Below are positions 32,963 to 41,603 of a stretch of 64,000 nucleotides of DNA, piece by piece (the stretch's first letter is position 1; each line of letters opens with the position of its first letter). The stretch is from Pseudomonadaceae bacterium. GTDB taxonomy: Bacteria > Pseudomonadota > Alphaproteobacteria > UBA2136 > UBA6156. Under the pieces are notes generated by a model. That model saw nothing but the letters and a program-made list of their open reading frames with translations, was not told where the DNA came from and did no database searches. Location of the stretch: assembly GCA_024236095.1 (NCBI GenBank), contig JACKLD010000015.1, forward strand, positions 62,001 through 126,000, in the 5' to 3' direction. The translations under genes were made by a program, and so were the position numbers.

Positions 32963-34923
32963 CGTTTTTCCTTCCAGCATACGGGGGCCGCCTGTTGCCA
33001 CGGGCGGGCGCAGGCGGGCAGGCTGACCTCTGCCCCCTCTGCCGTCAAGCGGGCATAGGCAAAGCTGCCCATGCGCAAGGCGTTGGCGCCGCAGGCAGGG
33101 CCATCTTCAAACACCACCCAGCGGGCGCTGGCACAATCGTCGGCGGTCGGTTCCTTCACGCGGGATACCACGCCCAACGCTGTCACGTAACCGCAGCCTA
33201 CGCCATCGCAGTCGGGGAGAATACCTCCTGCCGCCACATACCCCTGCCGCTGCCAATATTCCACTGTGCGCGGGGCCTCGTTCCAGAGAGCTCGGAAGCT
33301 GCGCCCCTCTACCAATACAGCCACTTTGCCGCCTTCCAGAAGCTCGACATACGCACCGCGGGGCTGCCACCATACGGCGAAACCGCCCAACACCAGCAAC
33401 ACCGCCAATGCCAGCCCCCCTGCCCCGCGCTTGCGATGAAACACCGGCGCCAACGCCAAAACAGCCAATCCCGCCACGGGCCACGCCCACCACTTGGGAG
33501 CCTCCACCGTGGCATAGGGCAAACCAGCCACCCACGCCGCCCATGCATTGACCCACGCAGCCCCCCAGCCCGCCACGGTAAACAGAGGTTCCTGCAAGCC
33601 AAACGGCACCAACACCAGCCCCGCAAACGCCGCCAACGTAATGGGTGCCATGGCGGGAATGGCCACCAAGTTGGCCAACACCCCCAACACGTTGATCTGC
33701 CCGAAGTTCAGCAGCAAAAACGGCGCAGTTGCCCATGCCGCCACCACACTGCTGCGCGCCAGCCAACGGGTCTTTTGCAACCATGTGGTCGGGTGACCGT
33801 AGGCCAGCCCCAACAATATCAACCCGCCCACCGCCGCAAAGCTGAGTTGGAACCCCGCCTGCATCACCGCCGCCGGATTGACCGCCAACACCAGCAGCAA
33901 CGCCAACGCCCATGCCCGCGGCAGGCTGCGCAATCGTCCGGTCAATACCGCTACCAACAGCATCGCCACCATAATCAGCGCACGCTGCACACTCACCGGC
34001 GCCCCCGCCAGCACGGCGTACAGCAGCGCCGCCACAAGGCCAACCACCGCGCCAATGGCCTTGCCGTTCACCCGCAATGCCAAGGCAGGCCACAGCGCCA
34101 GCAAACGCCGCACCAGCCAGAAGATACCGCCCCCCACCAAGGTCAACTGCAAGCCGGATACCGCCAGCAAATGGCTCAACCCCGCTTGCCGGTAACTCTC
34201 ACGCACCCCGGCGGGAATCTGCCGTTGGTCGGCCACCAGCAGCGCCGTCAGCACGCCTTGGGCATAGGGCCCGGAGAGGGCTTTCACCCTCTGCCGCCAC
34301 TCTTCCAACGTGGCAGCCGCCTGTTCCCGCAAGGTTGGCGACGGCGGCTGCACATGGCTAGGCTCGGCCTTGCCCTGCACATAGCCAAAGAGCTTGTCGT
34401 GGTTAAGAGTATCCCACAGGCGATAATCACGGGCACCGGCAAAAGCGGGCACATCGGGCGGATACAATACCACCGGCGCGGCCATACCTTCCCCCACCGC
34501 CAGCGTTTCAGCCTGTTTGGCGGGCACCCCCAACCGCAGCACACCGGCCTGCAACGGCCCCTGCGCAAGGCCGTAAAAGGTGACGTGATGCACCTCCACC
34601 GTCGCCCGCCCCGCAACGGTGCCCGACTCGATGGCCGCCACCACGCCATCCACCCAATGCCGCTTGCTGCCTAACGCCTGCCACGGGAACGCCGTCGCCG
34701 CCTGCATCTGCCACGCTGTCAGCAACCAGAAGAGACCCGACATCACCGGCAACCAACCGAGACGCGTCTTGGCCAATGCCAACAAACCCACGCCCAAAGG
34801 GAACAGCCCCCACAGCCACGCCACATCCTGCGGCCACACCAGATACGCGGCACTGCCCACCACCGCCCCTGCGGCCATCAACAATATGGAAAGGTGCGGC
34901 ACCAACGCGCGGCGAAGACTCAT
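32959..34923 (-). CDS. ComEC/Rec2-type membrane protein
   Basis: A 654-residue polytopic protein. DUF4131-like N-terminus, then the Competence domain (about 200-470) with GLSHLLAVSGLQLTLVGG, the family signature, and QRALIMVAMLL. In transformable bacteria ComEC is the inner-membrane DNA channel. The C-terminal part (about 510-650) is short and lacks the beta-lactamase-like HxHxDH motif, as is common in many alphaproteobacterial homologues. The start at 34923 (MSLRRALVPHLSIL) is preferred over an upstream ATG. Confidence 0.9.
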   Translation of the reverse strand: MSLRRALVPHLSILLMAAGAVVGSAAYLVWPQDVAWLWGLFPLGVGLLALAKTRLGWLPVMSGLFWLLTAWQMQAATAFPWQALGSKRHWVDGVVAAIESGTVAGRATVEVHHVTFYGLAQGPLQAGVLRLGVPAKQAETLAVGEGMAAPVVLYPPDVPAFAGARDYRLWDTLNHDKLFGYVQGKAEPSHVQPPSPTLREQAAATLEEWRQRVKALSGPYAQGVLTALLVADQRQIPAGVRESYRQAGLSHLLAVSGLQLTLVGGGIFWLVRRLLALWPALALRVNGKAIGAVVGLVAALLYAVLAGAPVSVQRALIMVAMLLVAVLTGRLRSLPRAWALALLLVLAVNPAAVMQAGFQLSFAAVGGLILLGLAYGHPTTWLQKTRWLARSSVVAAWATAPFLLLNFGQINVLGVLANLVAIPAMAPITLAAFAGLVLVPFGLQEPLFTVAGWGAAWVNAWAAWVAGLPYATVEAPKWWAWPVAGLAVLALAPVFHRKRGAGGLALAVLLVLGGFAVWWQPRGAYVELLEGGKVAVLVEGRSFRALWNEAPRTVEYWQRQGYVAAGGILPDCDGVGCGYVTALGVVSRVKEPTADDCASARWVVFEDGPACGANALRMGSFAYARLTAEGAEVSLPACARPWQQAAPVCWKEKR

Positions 34924-34964
34924 GCCGCACTGTACGGGGAACAAGAATGGCTCACAAGAGGCGG

Positions 34965-35306
34965 CTAACGGCCGTCCACAGGCTTTCTGCCGCATACATC
35001 CAGCAGCATGGCCTTGGTATCGAATTCTCCAACTTCAAAGTGACGCCCGCCTTGGGGGGTTAAATGCACCACCGCATCGCCCACCTCATCACGCTCTGCC
35101 CACGTCGAGATATTGGGCGAGACATCTTTGACACCGGTACGGAAACCAACCATATACTGGCGGCCAAGCTTCTTTCGGCTGGTGTAAAAGACCAACGACG
35201 GCGTTCCGGACTCCATCAGCTGGTAACCCAGCGCACTCCCGGCCTCCCAACCGTCAAAGAAGCTGAGATCCAGACTTTTCCAATTCCAGAGCAGGTGGTC
35301 AGACAT
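34965..35306 (-). CDS. Hypothetical protein
   Basis: A 113-residue soluble protein from ATG 35306 (MSDHLLWNWKSLDLSF). It is mixed alpha/beta with HLTPQGGRHFEVGEFDTKA near the C-terminus, and lies 41 bases upstream of comEC on the same strand. GC is moderately lower than in its neighbours. No family is recognised. Confidence 0.6.
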   Translation of the reverse strand: MSDHLLWNWKSLDLSFFDGWEAGSALGYQLMESGTPSLVFYTSRKKLGRQYMVGFRTGVKDVSPNISTWAERDEVGDAVVHLTPQGGRHFEVGEFDTKAMLLDVCGRKPVDGR

Positions 35307-35351
35307 ACCGCCAACATACCTCCAAATGTATACCCACAACAAGCCCGATGA

Positions 35352-36878
35352 TTACCGAACAGCCACCTCCGTACTCCAGCACAACCACGTGCGCAATTGG
35401 CGGGTGATGATGCCTTGCGTGGTGGTGCGCAAAGGCTGCCAAGGCTCGCAGCGCGAGAAACGGTGCTTTACCGCATCGGGCAACACGTTCTGCTCGTTGA
35501 TGTACAGCACCAACCGTCCGGCCAGCGGCGGCCACGGCCACAGGTCGTACTGGTTGGCGCGGCGGGTTCCATCGTTCAGATACAGTACGGCAGGGTGGCG
35601 CGGCGTATGGAACGCCGCCAGCGCCGCCGTCTGGTAGCGGGTGGTCAGCACCACGCTGTCTGCGGCCAGCCGCGCAAGTTGCAGGTCCAACAGCTGACCC
35701 ATCTCGGGCCAGCCGCGCAGGTCTTTGGTCGGGTCGGCCTTATAAGGCGTCTCAAGCCCCACGCGGCGCAACAGGAATGTATCGTGCATCACCAAACTTG
35801 CCAGCACATTCAGAATAATCCCCGCCACCAACAGCGGCCGCAGCTTGCGCCAACGGCCTGCCACCAACACCGCCAGCAGCACCAGCGCAGGCACGGTGGC
35901 CAGCAACGGCCAATTGGGCTGTACCTTGGCGTTGAGGGTTTGCAAGGCAAACACGGCAAACACCGGCAAGGTAAACCACAACAGAAGCCGCATTTGCGGC
36001 TCCAAACGCTTGTACACGGCCACACTCCTACCCCACACCGCCAACAGCAACACAAAGGTCAGCGGCCCCACCACCAGCAGTTGCCCGCCCAGAAACTCCA
36101 GCAACGTGCCAACCCCGCCATGACGCCCATCGCCGCCGCCATCGGCCTGCCACAGCAGGTGATGAAGCCCTGCCCAATCATGTTGCCAGTTCCACCACAG
36201 CACCGGCGCTTGCAAGACAAGGGAAATCAACCCCGCCACATACGGTTGCGGCTGCTTGAGCCAGTCGCGCCGCTCCACCAGCATGAACACCAGCAGCAGC
36301 GGATAAAACAATGCGGCAGTATACTTGGCCAGCCCGGCCAAGCCGATCAGCACGCCGATCATGCTCCAGCAACACCACTTCAACTTATCCTGCTGAGTGC
36401 TTAAAAACAAAATGAACAGCGCAAACATCCACAATGGCAACAACAAGGCGTCGGGGCTCATCAGCAGGCCGCCCACCGCCACCAGAGGCACCGTGGCCAA
36501 CAGCCAAAAAGCCAGCCACGCGGCGCCCACGCCCGCCACCATGCCCGCCATGGCAAAACCTACCAACGGCACAATGCTTTGCCCCAGCAGGGCGAAGATC
36601 TTCACGCCCAGCATGGTCTCGCCAAAAAAGCCGGTGCCCACGGCAATGGCGGCGGTGGTCAGCGGCGGCTTGGTGAGGTAGCTCCAGTCCATATGGCTGG
36701 TCCAGTGCCAATACTGGGCTTCATCCGGCCCCAAACCGTAGGGCATCAGCCATTGTACGTAGATAATCCGCGCCAGCAGCAACGCCGCCGCCCATACCGC
36801 CGCTGCCTGCCACGGCAGCATTTCCAGCACATGCACGGGCTGGGCGGAGGTGTCTTTCTGTTTTACCATGGCGCCCAT
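35352..36878 (-). CDS. GT-C glycosyltransferase, ArnT/PMT (GT39/83)-like
   Basis: A 508-residue integral membrane protein with about twelve spans. The N-terminal loop contains YGLGPDEAQYWHW, the family's catalytic acidic motif (DEA), and SYLTKPPLTTAAIA. It probably transfers a sugar from a polyprenyl-phosphate donor to lipid A, a glycan or a protein. The start is set by GGAGG nine bases before ATG 36878; an upstream extension of 103 residues is low-complexity antisense of the next gene. It diverges from, and overlaps the start of, the PAP2 gene. Confidence 0.88.
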   Translation of the reverse strand: MGAMVKQKDTSAQPVHVLEMLPWQAAAVWAAALLLARIIYVQWLMPYGLGPDEAQYWHWTSHMDWSYLTKPPLTTAAIAVGTGFFGETMLGVKIFALLGQSIVPLVGFAMAGMVAGVGAAWLAFWLLATVPLVAVGGLLMSPDALLLPLWMFALFILFLSTQQDKLKWCCWSMIGVLIGLAGLAKYTAALFYPLLLVFMLVERRDWLKQPQPYVAGLISLVLQAPVLWWNWQHDWAGLHHLLWQADGGGDGRHGGVGTLLEFLGGQLLVVGPLTFVLLLAVWGRSVAVYKRLEPQMRLLLWFTLPVFAVFALQTLNAKVQPNWPLLATVPALVLLAVLVAGRWRKLRPLLVAGIILNVLASLVMHDTFLLRRVGLETPYKADPTKDLRGWPEMGQLLDLQLARLAADSVVLTTRYQTAALAAFHTPRHPAVLYLNDGTRRANQYDLWPWPPLAGRLVLYINEQNVLPDAVKHRFSRCEPWQPLRTTTQGIITRQLRTWLCWSTEVAVR

Positions 36879-37845
36879 GCTGAACAGCCTCCACCCTGCG
36901 GTCAAGCGCCTTGGTACCGATGTCGCTATTTTAACGTTGGCGCTGGGCCTGTTGGCCACGCTGGCGTGGGCCAGCGGGCTGGATGCCGCACTGGCCCGCT
37001 GGCTGTACACCCCCAACGCCCCGTGGGCCGAGTTTCTGCGCGCATACGGCGCCTTGGCCGCCGGCGTAGTGGCATGGGGCTGTTTGGCTTGGCTGCTTGC
37101 CCCCCGCCTGCAAGAGGCCAAACCGATGATGGCCCAAACCGCACTGGTGATTGTACTGACGGCGGTTTTTGGCGCAGGCTTGTTCAATCAAGTGATTGTC
37201 AAAGACCTTGCCGACCGCCCCCGCCCGCGAGATATCGTGTTGGCCGATACTCCTGCCCCGCTGCCTGCCAGCTTCAACGGCAAATCCATGCCCAGCGGCC
37301 ATGCGGGCATGGCGTTTGTGCTGGCGGCGCCGTATTTCGTGTGGCGGCGGCGCAACCGCAAGGTGGCCAACGCTTTTTTGGCGGGAGGGCTGGCTTTCGG
37401 CTGCACGGTGGGGCTGGCGCGGATGGTGGTGGGCGCGCATTTCCTTTCCGATGTCATCGTGGCGGCACTCATCACGCTGGCCACGGCACGGGTGGCGGCA
37501 GGGGTGGCCCACCGCTGGCAGCCGATCCCACGCAAACTGCTGCTCACCTTGATCATTCTCACCATGACAGCATTTTTGCTGGGCAACAGGTTTACCCTCA
37601 CCCTCACCTACGAAGCCACCCAGCCTTGGCAACGCCTCAAACTGCCGTGCCTGTTGCAAGCGGTGCCCAGCCGGCAGGTGGCAAACCCCGTTATCGCCAT
37701 CCGGCTAACGGGCTACGGCGCCCCGGTTTCCCAACTGAAACTGGTGGACGACCATGGCACCGTGCGCCTGCGCGATGAATTCGGCCTGTACCACAATCTT
37801 TCCTGCACGGGGCGGCTGCTGCTGCCGGCGGCCGCCAGCGAGTAA
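36868..37845 (+). CDS. PAP2-family membrane phosphatase
   Basis: About 325 residues, six predicted spans in the first 220. The three phosphatase motifs are complete: [19 protein letters not shown] and [14 protein letters not shown]. After residue 230 there is a soluble domain ([17 protein letters not shown]) of unknown fold, absent in simple PAP2 enzymes. It probably dephosphorylates undecaprenyl diphosphate, lipid A or another lipid. ATG 36868 or 36877 are both possible; the former overlaps the divergent glycosyltransferase start. With its neighbour it suggests lipid-linked sugar or lipid A modification. Confidence 0.88.
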   Translation: MAPMLNSLHPAVKRLGTDVAILTLALGLLATLAWASGLDAALARWLYTPNAPWAEFLRAYGALAAGVVAWGCLAWLLAPRLQEAKPMMAQTALVIVLTAVFGAGLFNQVIVKDLADRPRPRDIVLADTPAPLPASFNGKSMPSGHAGMAFVLAAPYFVWRRRNRKVANAFLAGGLAFGCTVGLARMVVGAHFLSDVIVAALITLATARVAAGVAHRWQPIPRKLLLTLIILTMTAFLLGNRFTLTLTYEATQPWQRLKLPCLLQAVPSRQVANPVIAIRLTGYGAPVSQLKLVDDHGTVRLRDEFGLYHNLSCTGRLLLPAAASE

Positions 37846-37866
37846 GCCACCATCGCCAGATAAGTG

Positions 37867-37894
37867 TTGACGCAGGCCCCCGCATGCGTTACAC
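37867..37894 (+). promoter_or_regulatory. Candidate sigma-70 promoter for rpmB
   Basis: TTGACG (37867-37872), 16-base spacer, TTACAC (37889-37894). It lies 34 bases upstream of the rpmB ATG. The -10 hexamer is weak, so confidence is moderate. Confidence 0.4.
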
Positions 37895-37928
37895 GCGCCT
37901 GAACACCCGAAAGCGAGGAGCAAACATT

Positions 37929-38234
37929 ATGGCCCGTATCTGCGATTTCACCGGCAAGCGCACCACCAGCGGCAGCAACGTGTCGCACAGCAACGCGCAC
38001 ACCAAGCGTACCTTCAAGCCCAACCTGCAGGAAAAGAGCTTCTTTTCCGAAATCCTGGGCCGCGCCCTCAGCTTCCGCCTGAGCACCCGCATGATCCGCA
38101 CCATCGACAAATACAACGGCATCGACGGCTTCCTTTCCAACGTGAAAAACCGCCGCGTGGTGGAAGGCTTCTCGCCCAAGGCCCGCGCCGCCCGCAAGGA
38201 AATCCTCAAGGCTTCCGAAGCCAAACAGGCCTAG
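37929..38234 (+). CDS. rpmB: 50S ribosomal protein bL28
   Basis: A 101-residue basic protein: [27 protein letters not shown], cited here by ICDFTGKR and NVSHSN, then the alphaproteobacterial-type [19 protein letters not shown] and a basic tail. Length matches alphaproteobacterial L28 (97-101), longer than in gammaproteobacteria (78). ATG 37929 is preceded by GAGGAG. A terminator follows. Confidence 0.97.
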   Translation: MARICDFTGKRTTSGSNVSHSNAHTKRTFKPNLQEKSFFSEILGRALSFRLSTRMIRTIDKYNGIDGFLSNVKNRRVVEGFSPKARAARKEILKASEAKQA

Positions 38235-38255
38235 TTTCCTGCAATTCTTCCACAG

Positions 38256-38270
38256 GCCCCCGTTGGGGGC
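38256..38270 (+). terminator. Intrinsic terminator after rpmB
   Basis: GCCCCC, GTT, GGGGGC followed by TTTGTGTT. Short 6-bp GC stem with T-rich tail. Confidence 0.8.
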
Positions 38271-38329
38271 TTTGTGTTGCGCATTTGAAGAACTTAACCT
38301 AGACTGGAGGCCAACACAGGAGACCTCCC

Positions 38330-39064
38330 ATGACCGACTATCCGCAAGTTCCTCCCACACGGGCCGAATTGGTGCGCATGAACCTTGAACAGCTTATCGC
38401 CATCATGCCCGACCGGCGCCGGAACATCATCATGCGTATTTACAAAGACCACCAAGACCTGTTCGATACCAACCCCGGTTCTTCCCATAACCACCAAGCT
38501 TGGCCCGGTGGTCTTGCCGACCACTATGCCGACCTGCTCCGCACCAGTTGGACAGATTATGCCGATGAGTTGGCTTGGGCCGAGGCTTATAACGCGGAAC
38601 TTCCTTTTACTTTGGGGCCGGCACAGGTTGCCCTCTTTGGCCATGATGCCGAGAAAGTGGTGGTTTACGGTAAAAAAGACGACCCGCGTTGCGCGCCGTT
38701 TATCGCCATGCACGAGGCCCCTTCCGACAAAGCCACCAAGGAAGGCATCAAGTGGCATGTGTTGAAACACTGGGAAAACACCTACGGCCTTGTTCTGGAT
38801 GATGCCGAAATCAATGCCGTCAAATACACCCATGGTGAAGGCGACGACTACCGCAATGACCGGCGGATCATGAATGAGCTGGCAGCGTTTGTTGGCAACT
38901 GTGACCGTGGCAGTGCCCGTATCCGTCACCGTATGGGCAGAGGCCTTGGTGTTTTCCCGCCCTGCCGGTTTGATGCCAGATACCTCCTACGGAGGAAGGT
39001 GAAGCTAAACTTTCCGCACGAAAGAAACCGCCCATCGGGCGGTTTCTTCAAGGCTTTCGCCTGA
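38330..39064 (+). CDS. HD-like hydrolase family protein, unknown role
   Basis: A 244-codon frame with AGGAG seven bases before the ATG. His/Asp motifs fit an HD-type fold: SSHNHQAWPGGLADHYAD (about 51-68), ALFGHDAEKV (HD pair, about 101-110) and KYTHGEGDDY (about 165-175). The role is unknown. The last 45 codons after GNCDRGSAR are basic and low-complexity and run straight through the intrinsic terminator at 39022-39048, so the original stop has probably been lost by a frameshift or stop mutation. Confidence 0.7.
   Translation: MTDYPQVPPTRAELVRMNLEQLIAIMPDRRRNIIMRIYKDHQDLFDTNPGSSHNHQAWPGGLADHYADLLRTSWTDYADELAWAEAYNAELPFTLGPAQVALFGHDAEKVVVYGKKDDPRCAPFIAMHEAPSDKATKEGIKWHVLKHWENTYGLVLDDAEINAVKYTHGEGDDYRNDRRIMNELAAFVGNCDRGSARIRHRMGRGLGVFPPCRFDARYLLRRKVKLNFPHERNRPSGGFFKAFA
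39022..39048. terminator. Bidirectional terminator between HD gene and pal
   Basis: AAGAAACCGCCC, loop ATC, GGGCGGTTTCTT: a 12-bp perfect stem with A/T-rich outer arms, between two convergent genes. It lies inside the 3' end of the HD-like reading frame. Confidence 0.85.
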
Positions 39065-39069
39065 ACCAA

Positions 39070-39579
39070 CTAGTTCAGCACGATGACGCCACGGCGGTTT
39101 TTCGCCCAGGCGGCTTCGTCGTGACCTTCCACGGCAGGGCGTTCCTTACCGTAGCTGATGGTGGTGACGTTACCGGCGTCCACACCCAGACCGGCCAGGT
39201 ATTTCTTCACGGCCACGGCGCGGCGTTCGCCCAGCGCCAGGTTGTATTCGCGGGTGCCGCGTTCGTCGCAATGGCCTTCCACGGTCACGCCTTGCACGTT
39301 GTGCTCCTTGGCGAAGGAGGCAAACTGTTGCAGGGTGGCGGCGGCGCTGTCGGTGATGGCGGCGCTGTCGTAGTCGAAGTACACCATGTTGAAGCCACCG
39401 GCAGCGAACATTTCCTTCACGCTGGCGTCGTTGGCGGCGCCACCGGAAGTGTAGCCCGAGCCCGCACCGTAGTTGCTGGCGTTGGCCACGGGCGCGACGT
39501 CAAGGTCGGGGCTCTTGAGGCAGGAGCAGGCGCCCAGCGCGGCCACGGCGGCGAGAGCGGCAAGTTTGGTGATCTTCAT
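39070..39579 (-). CDS. pal: Peptidoglycan-associated lipoprotein
   Basis: A 169-residue outer-membrane lipoprotein of the Tol-Pal system. Signal and lipobox LGAC end at Cys18. A Gly/Ala/Asn-rich linker precedes the OmpA-type domain (about 60-168) with VYFDYDSAAI, VEGHCDERGTREYNLALGE, cited here by GHCDERGTREYN, and ISYGKERP. The usual tolB upstream is not next to it; instead a 187-base non-coding gap separates it from the isocitrate dehydrogenase gene. Confidence 0.96.
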   Translation of the reverse strand: MKITKLAALAAVAALGACSCLKSPDLDVAPVANASNYGAGSGYTSGGAANDASVKEMFAAGGFNMVYFDYDSAAITDSAAATLQQFASFAKEHNVQGVTVEGHCDERGTREYNLALGERRAVAVKKYLAGLGVDAGNVTTISYGKERPAVEGHDEAAWAKNRRGVIVLN

Positions 39580-39766
39580 GGTGTTACCCTTTACGTTTTA
39601 TGGTTGTTCACACTGGTGAACTCAGGCCGTCTCGCAAAACCCGCAAGGTTTCCCAACGGTTCGACAGTGTTTGTGCCACAGGCATACAATCTCCGCAAGT
39701 GCTGCGGCGCCACACCCGCACAAATTTTTAGCGCATTTTGACGAACTTACGCCAAGCTTACGGCCA

Positions 39767-41203
39767 TCATTCCCCCTGTCTGGCGCTAAAACCGGGGACA
39801 CCGTCAAAAGTGTACAAGTTCTCCACTTTCACCCAGTCAAAGCCCAGCCCTTCCAAATTGGCCAACACCATACGTATGGCATCGGCAGACACCTCGCCCT
39901 CCTTGCCAAGAAAACGACAGGCCCACAGGTCAGAAAGCGCGCTCACTTCCGGCTTGCCCGGGTACATTTTCATGCCCCGGCTGCTCACCGTCTTCAGCGG
40001 CAGGGAGGTGGTGCCGCAGCGCTCGATCATCGGGCCCATTTCGGCAATATCGGCATCGGCCTTGTCCAAAAACACGTCCACCCCCACAAGCCGTTTTACC
40101 CGCACGCTTTTGGTGGTGGCGGCGGCATCGGGCATACGTACCGCCTCACCGCATCCCGTGGCAAAGGCAGGCAACTTGGCGGGCATTTTGCCAAAGTTGC
40201 CGATCACCGCCTTGGCGAAGTCGGCGGTCGACAACGCCTTGGATTTATCCTGCGCGATATCGCCAGTGTGCTGGCCGTTTTCCAATGTATAAAGCCATGC
40301 ATTACCGATCTTGGCAGCCACTTCGCCCTGCCCGATATGGTAAAGCATCAAAATGGCTGCATTCAACAGGCCGGAAGGGTTGGCGATCCCTTTGCCCGCG
40401 ATGTCCGGCGCGCTGCCGTGCACGGCTTCAAACATGCTGCAGCCACGGCCAAGGTTCATGCTGCCCGCCAGCCCCACGCTGCCGGCAATCTGGCTGGCGA
40501 TGTCGCTGACGATATCGCCATACAGGTTCTCGCACACCACCACGTCAAACTTCTCCGGCGTATCGGCAATACGGGCCATGCCGATATCGACAATCAGGCT
40601 TTCCTTGGCGATATCCGGATACTCGGCGCCGATCAGCTTGAACACCTGATGGAACATGCCGTCGGTGATCTTCATGATGTTGTCTTTGATAAGGCATGTC
40701 ACCTTCTTGCGGCCGTTGGCACGGGCATATTCAAAGGCGTAGCGCACAATCAGCTCGGTGCCGGTGCGGCTGTACAGCTTCATGCTGTGGCTGGTGTCGC
40801 GGGTCTGGCGGTATTCGATGCCCGCGTAAAGCCCCTCCTCGTTTTCGCGGACAATCACCATGTCCACGCCCTTGTGCTTGCTCTGCACAAAGGGTTCGAA
40901 AGTGCGCACGCTGCGCACGTTGGCATACAGGCCAAATGCCTTGCGCATGGTTACGTTGACGCTTTTGTAGCCGCCGCCTTGCGGTGTGGTGATGGGGGCT
41001 TTCAGCAAAATCCTGGTGGCACGGATGCTGTCCCATGCCTTGGGGTCCACCCCGTTCATCACGCCTTTGGCGAAGACCTTTTCGCCCAGTTCCACAAAAT
41101 CGTACTCCAGTTGTGCCCCGGCTGCGGCCAACACCTCCAGCGTCGCGTCCATAATTTCGGGGCCAATCCCGTCGCCTTTGGCCACGGTTATGCGTGTACT
41201 CAT
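39767..41203 (-). CDS. icd: NADP-type isocitrate dehydrogenase, Thermus/Rickettsia-like
   Basis: A 478-residue beta-decarboxylating dehydrogenase. VAKGDGIGPEIM at the N-terminus, RENEEGLYAGIEYRQT, DNIMKITDG, VVCENLYGDIVSDIAS and AVHGSAPDIAGKGIANPSG follow the family. The C-terminal extension of about 140 residues (after ENGQHTGDI) marks the long type II form found in Thermus and many alphaproteobacteria, rather than the 416-residue E. coli form. Shine-Dalgarno AAAGG is eight bases before the ATG. Confidence 0.93.
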   Translation of the reverse strand: MSTRITVAKGDGIGPEIMDATLEVLAAAGAQLEYDFVELGEKVFAKGVMNGVDPKAWDSIRATRILLKAPITTPQGGGYKSVNVTMRKAFGLYANVRSVRTFEPFVQSKHKGVDMVIVRENEEGLYAGIEYRQTRDTSHSMKLYSRTGTELIVRYAFEYARANGRKKVTCLIKDNIMKITDGMFHQVFKLIGAEYPDIAKESLIVDIGMARIADTPEKFDVVVCENLYGDIVSDIASQIAGSVGLAGSMNLGRGCSMFEAVHGSAPDIAGKGIANPSGLLNAAILMLYHIGQGEVAAKIGNAWLYTLENGQHTGDIAQDKSKALSTADFAKAVIGNFGKMPAKLPAFATGCGEAVRMPDAAATTKSVRVKRLVGVDVFLDKADADIAEMGPMIERCGTTSLPLKTVSSRGMKMYPGKPEVSALSDLWACRFLGKEGEVSADAIRMVLANLEGLGFDWVKVENLYTFDGVPGFSARQGE

Positions 41204-41228
41204 GTGTTTGCCTTTCTTGTTTTAAATT

Positions 41229-41603
41229 TTAATAACGCCCAAACAACGGTGTCTGTCTCGGTGCTCCAAAGGTTTTCCAATTAACCCCGCTCACCTTGTG
41301 ACGCAGTTCGGTGCGCGTGTGCAAAATCGTCATCAGCGTTTCAAAGTCAGCACCCGTGCATTCCCACTCGGGCACACCATCCGCAAACTTGAACAACGCG
41401 CTACGCTTCCTCATGTTGGCAAACACCTTGACCGCGCGTTCCAAGTCGGCAGCCACATCGCGGCCGTGTTCCGGCACAGACACCGCAACCTGCCGCAACG
41501 CGGTGGCTGCGGCGGGGCGAGACAGCGGCAGTTTGCGCTTCATAATCTCATCGAGATGGTGTTGGAACTCCCTGTAGCCCATCCAATGCTTGTTGCCGCC
41601 CAT
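41229..41603 (-). CDS. Hypothetical protein
   Basis: A 124-residue basic, mostly helical protein. Its ATG shares one base with the stop of the upstream secreted protein gene (TAATG), so it is coupled. No family is recognised. Confidence 0.6.
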   Translation of the reverse strand: MGGNKHWMGYREFQHHLDEIMKRKLPLSRPAAATALRQVAVSVPEHGRDVAADLERAVKVFANMRKRSALFKFADGVPEWECTGADFETLMTILHTRTELRHKVSGVNWKTFGAPRQTPLFGRY

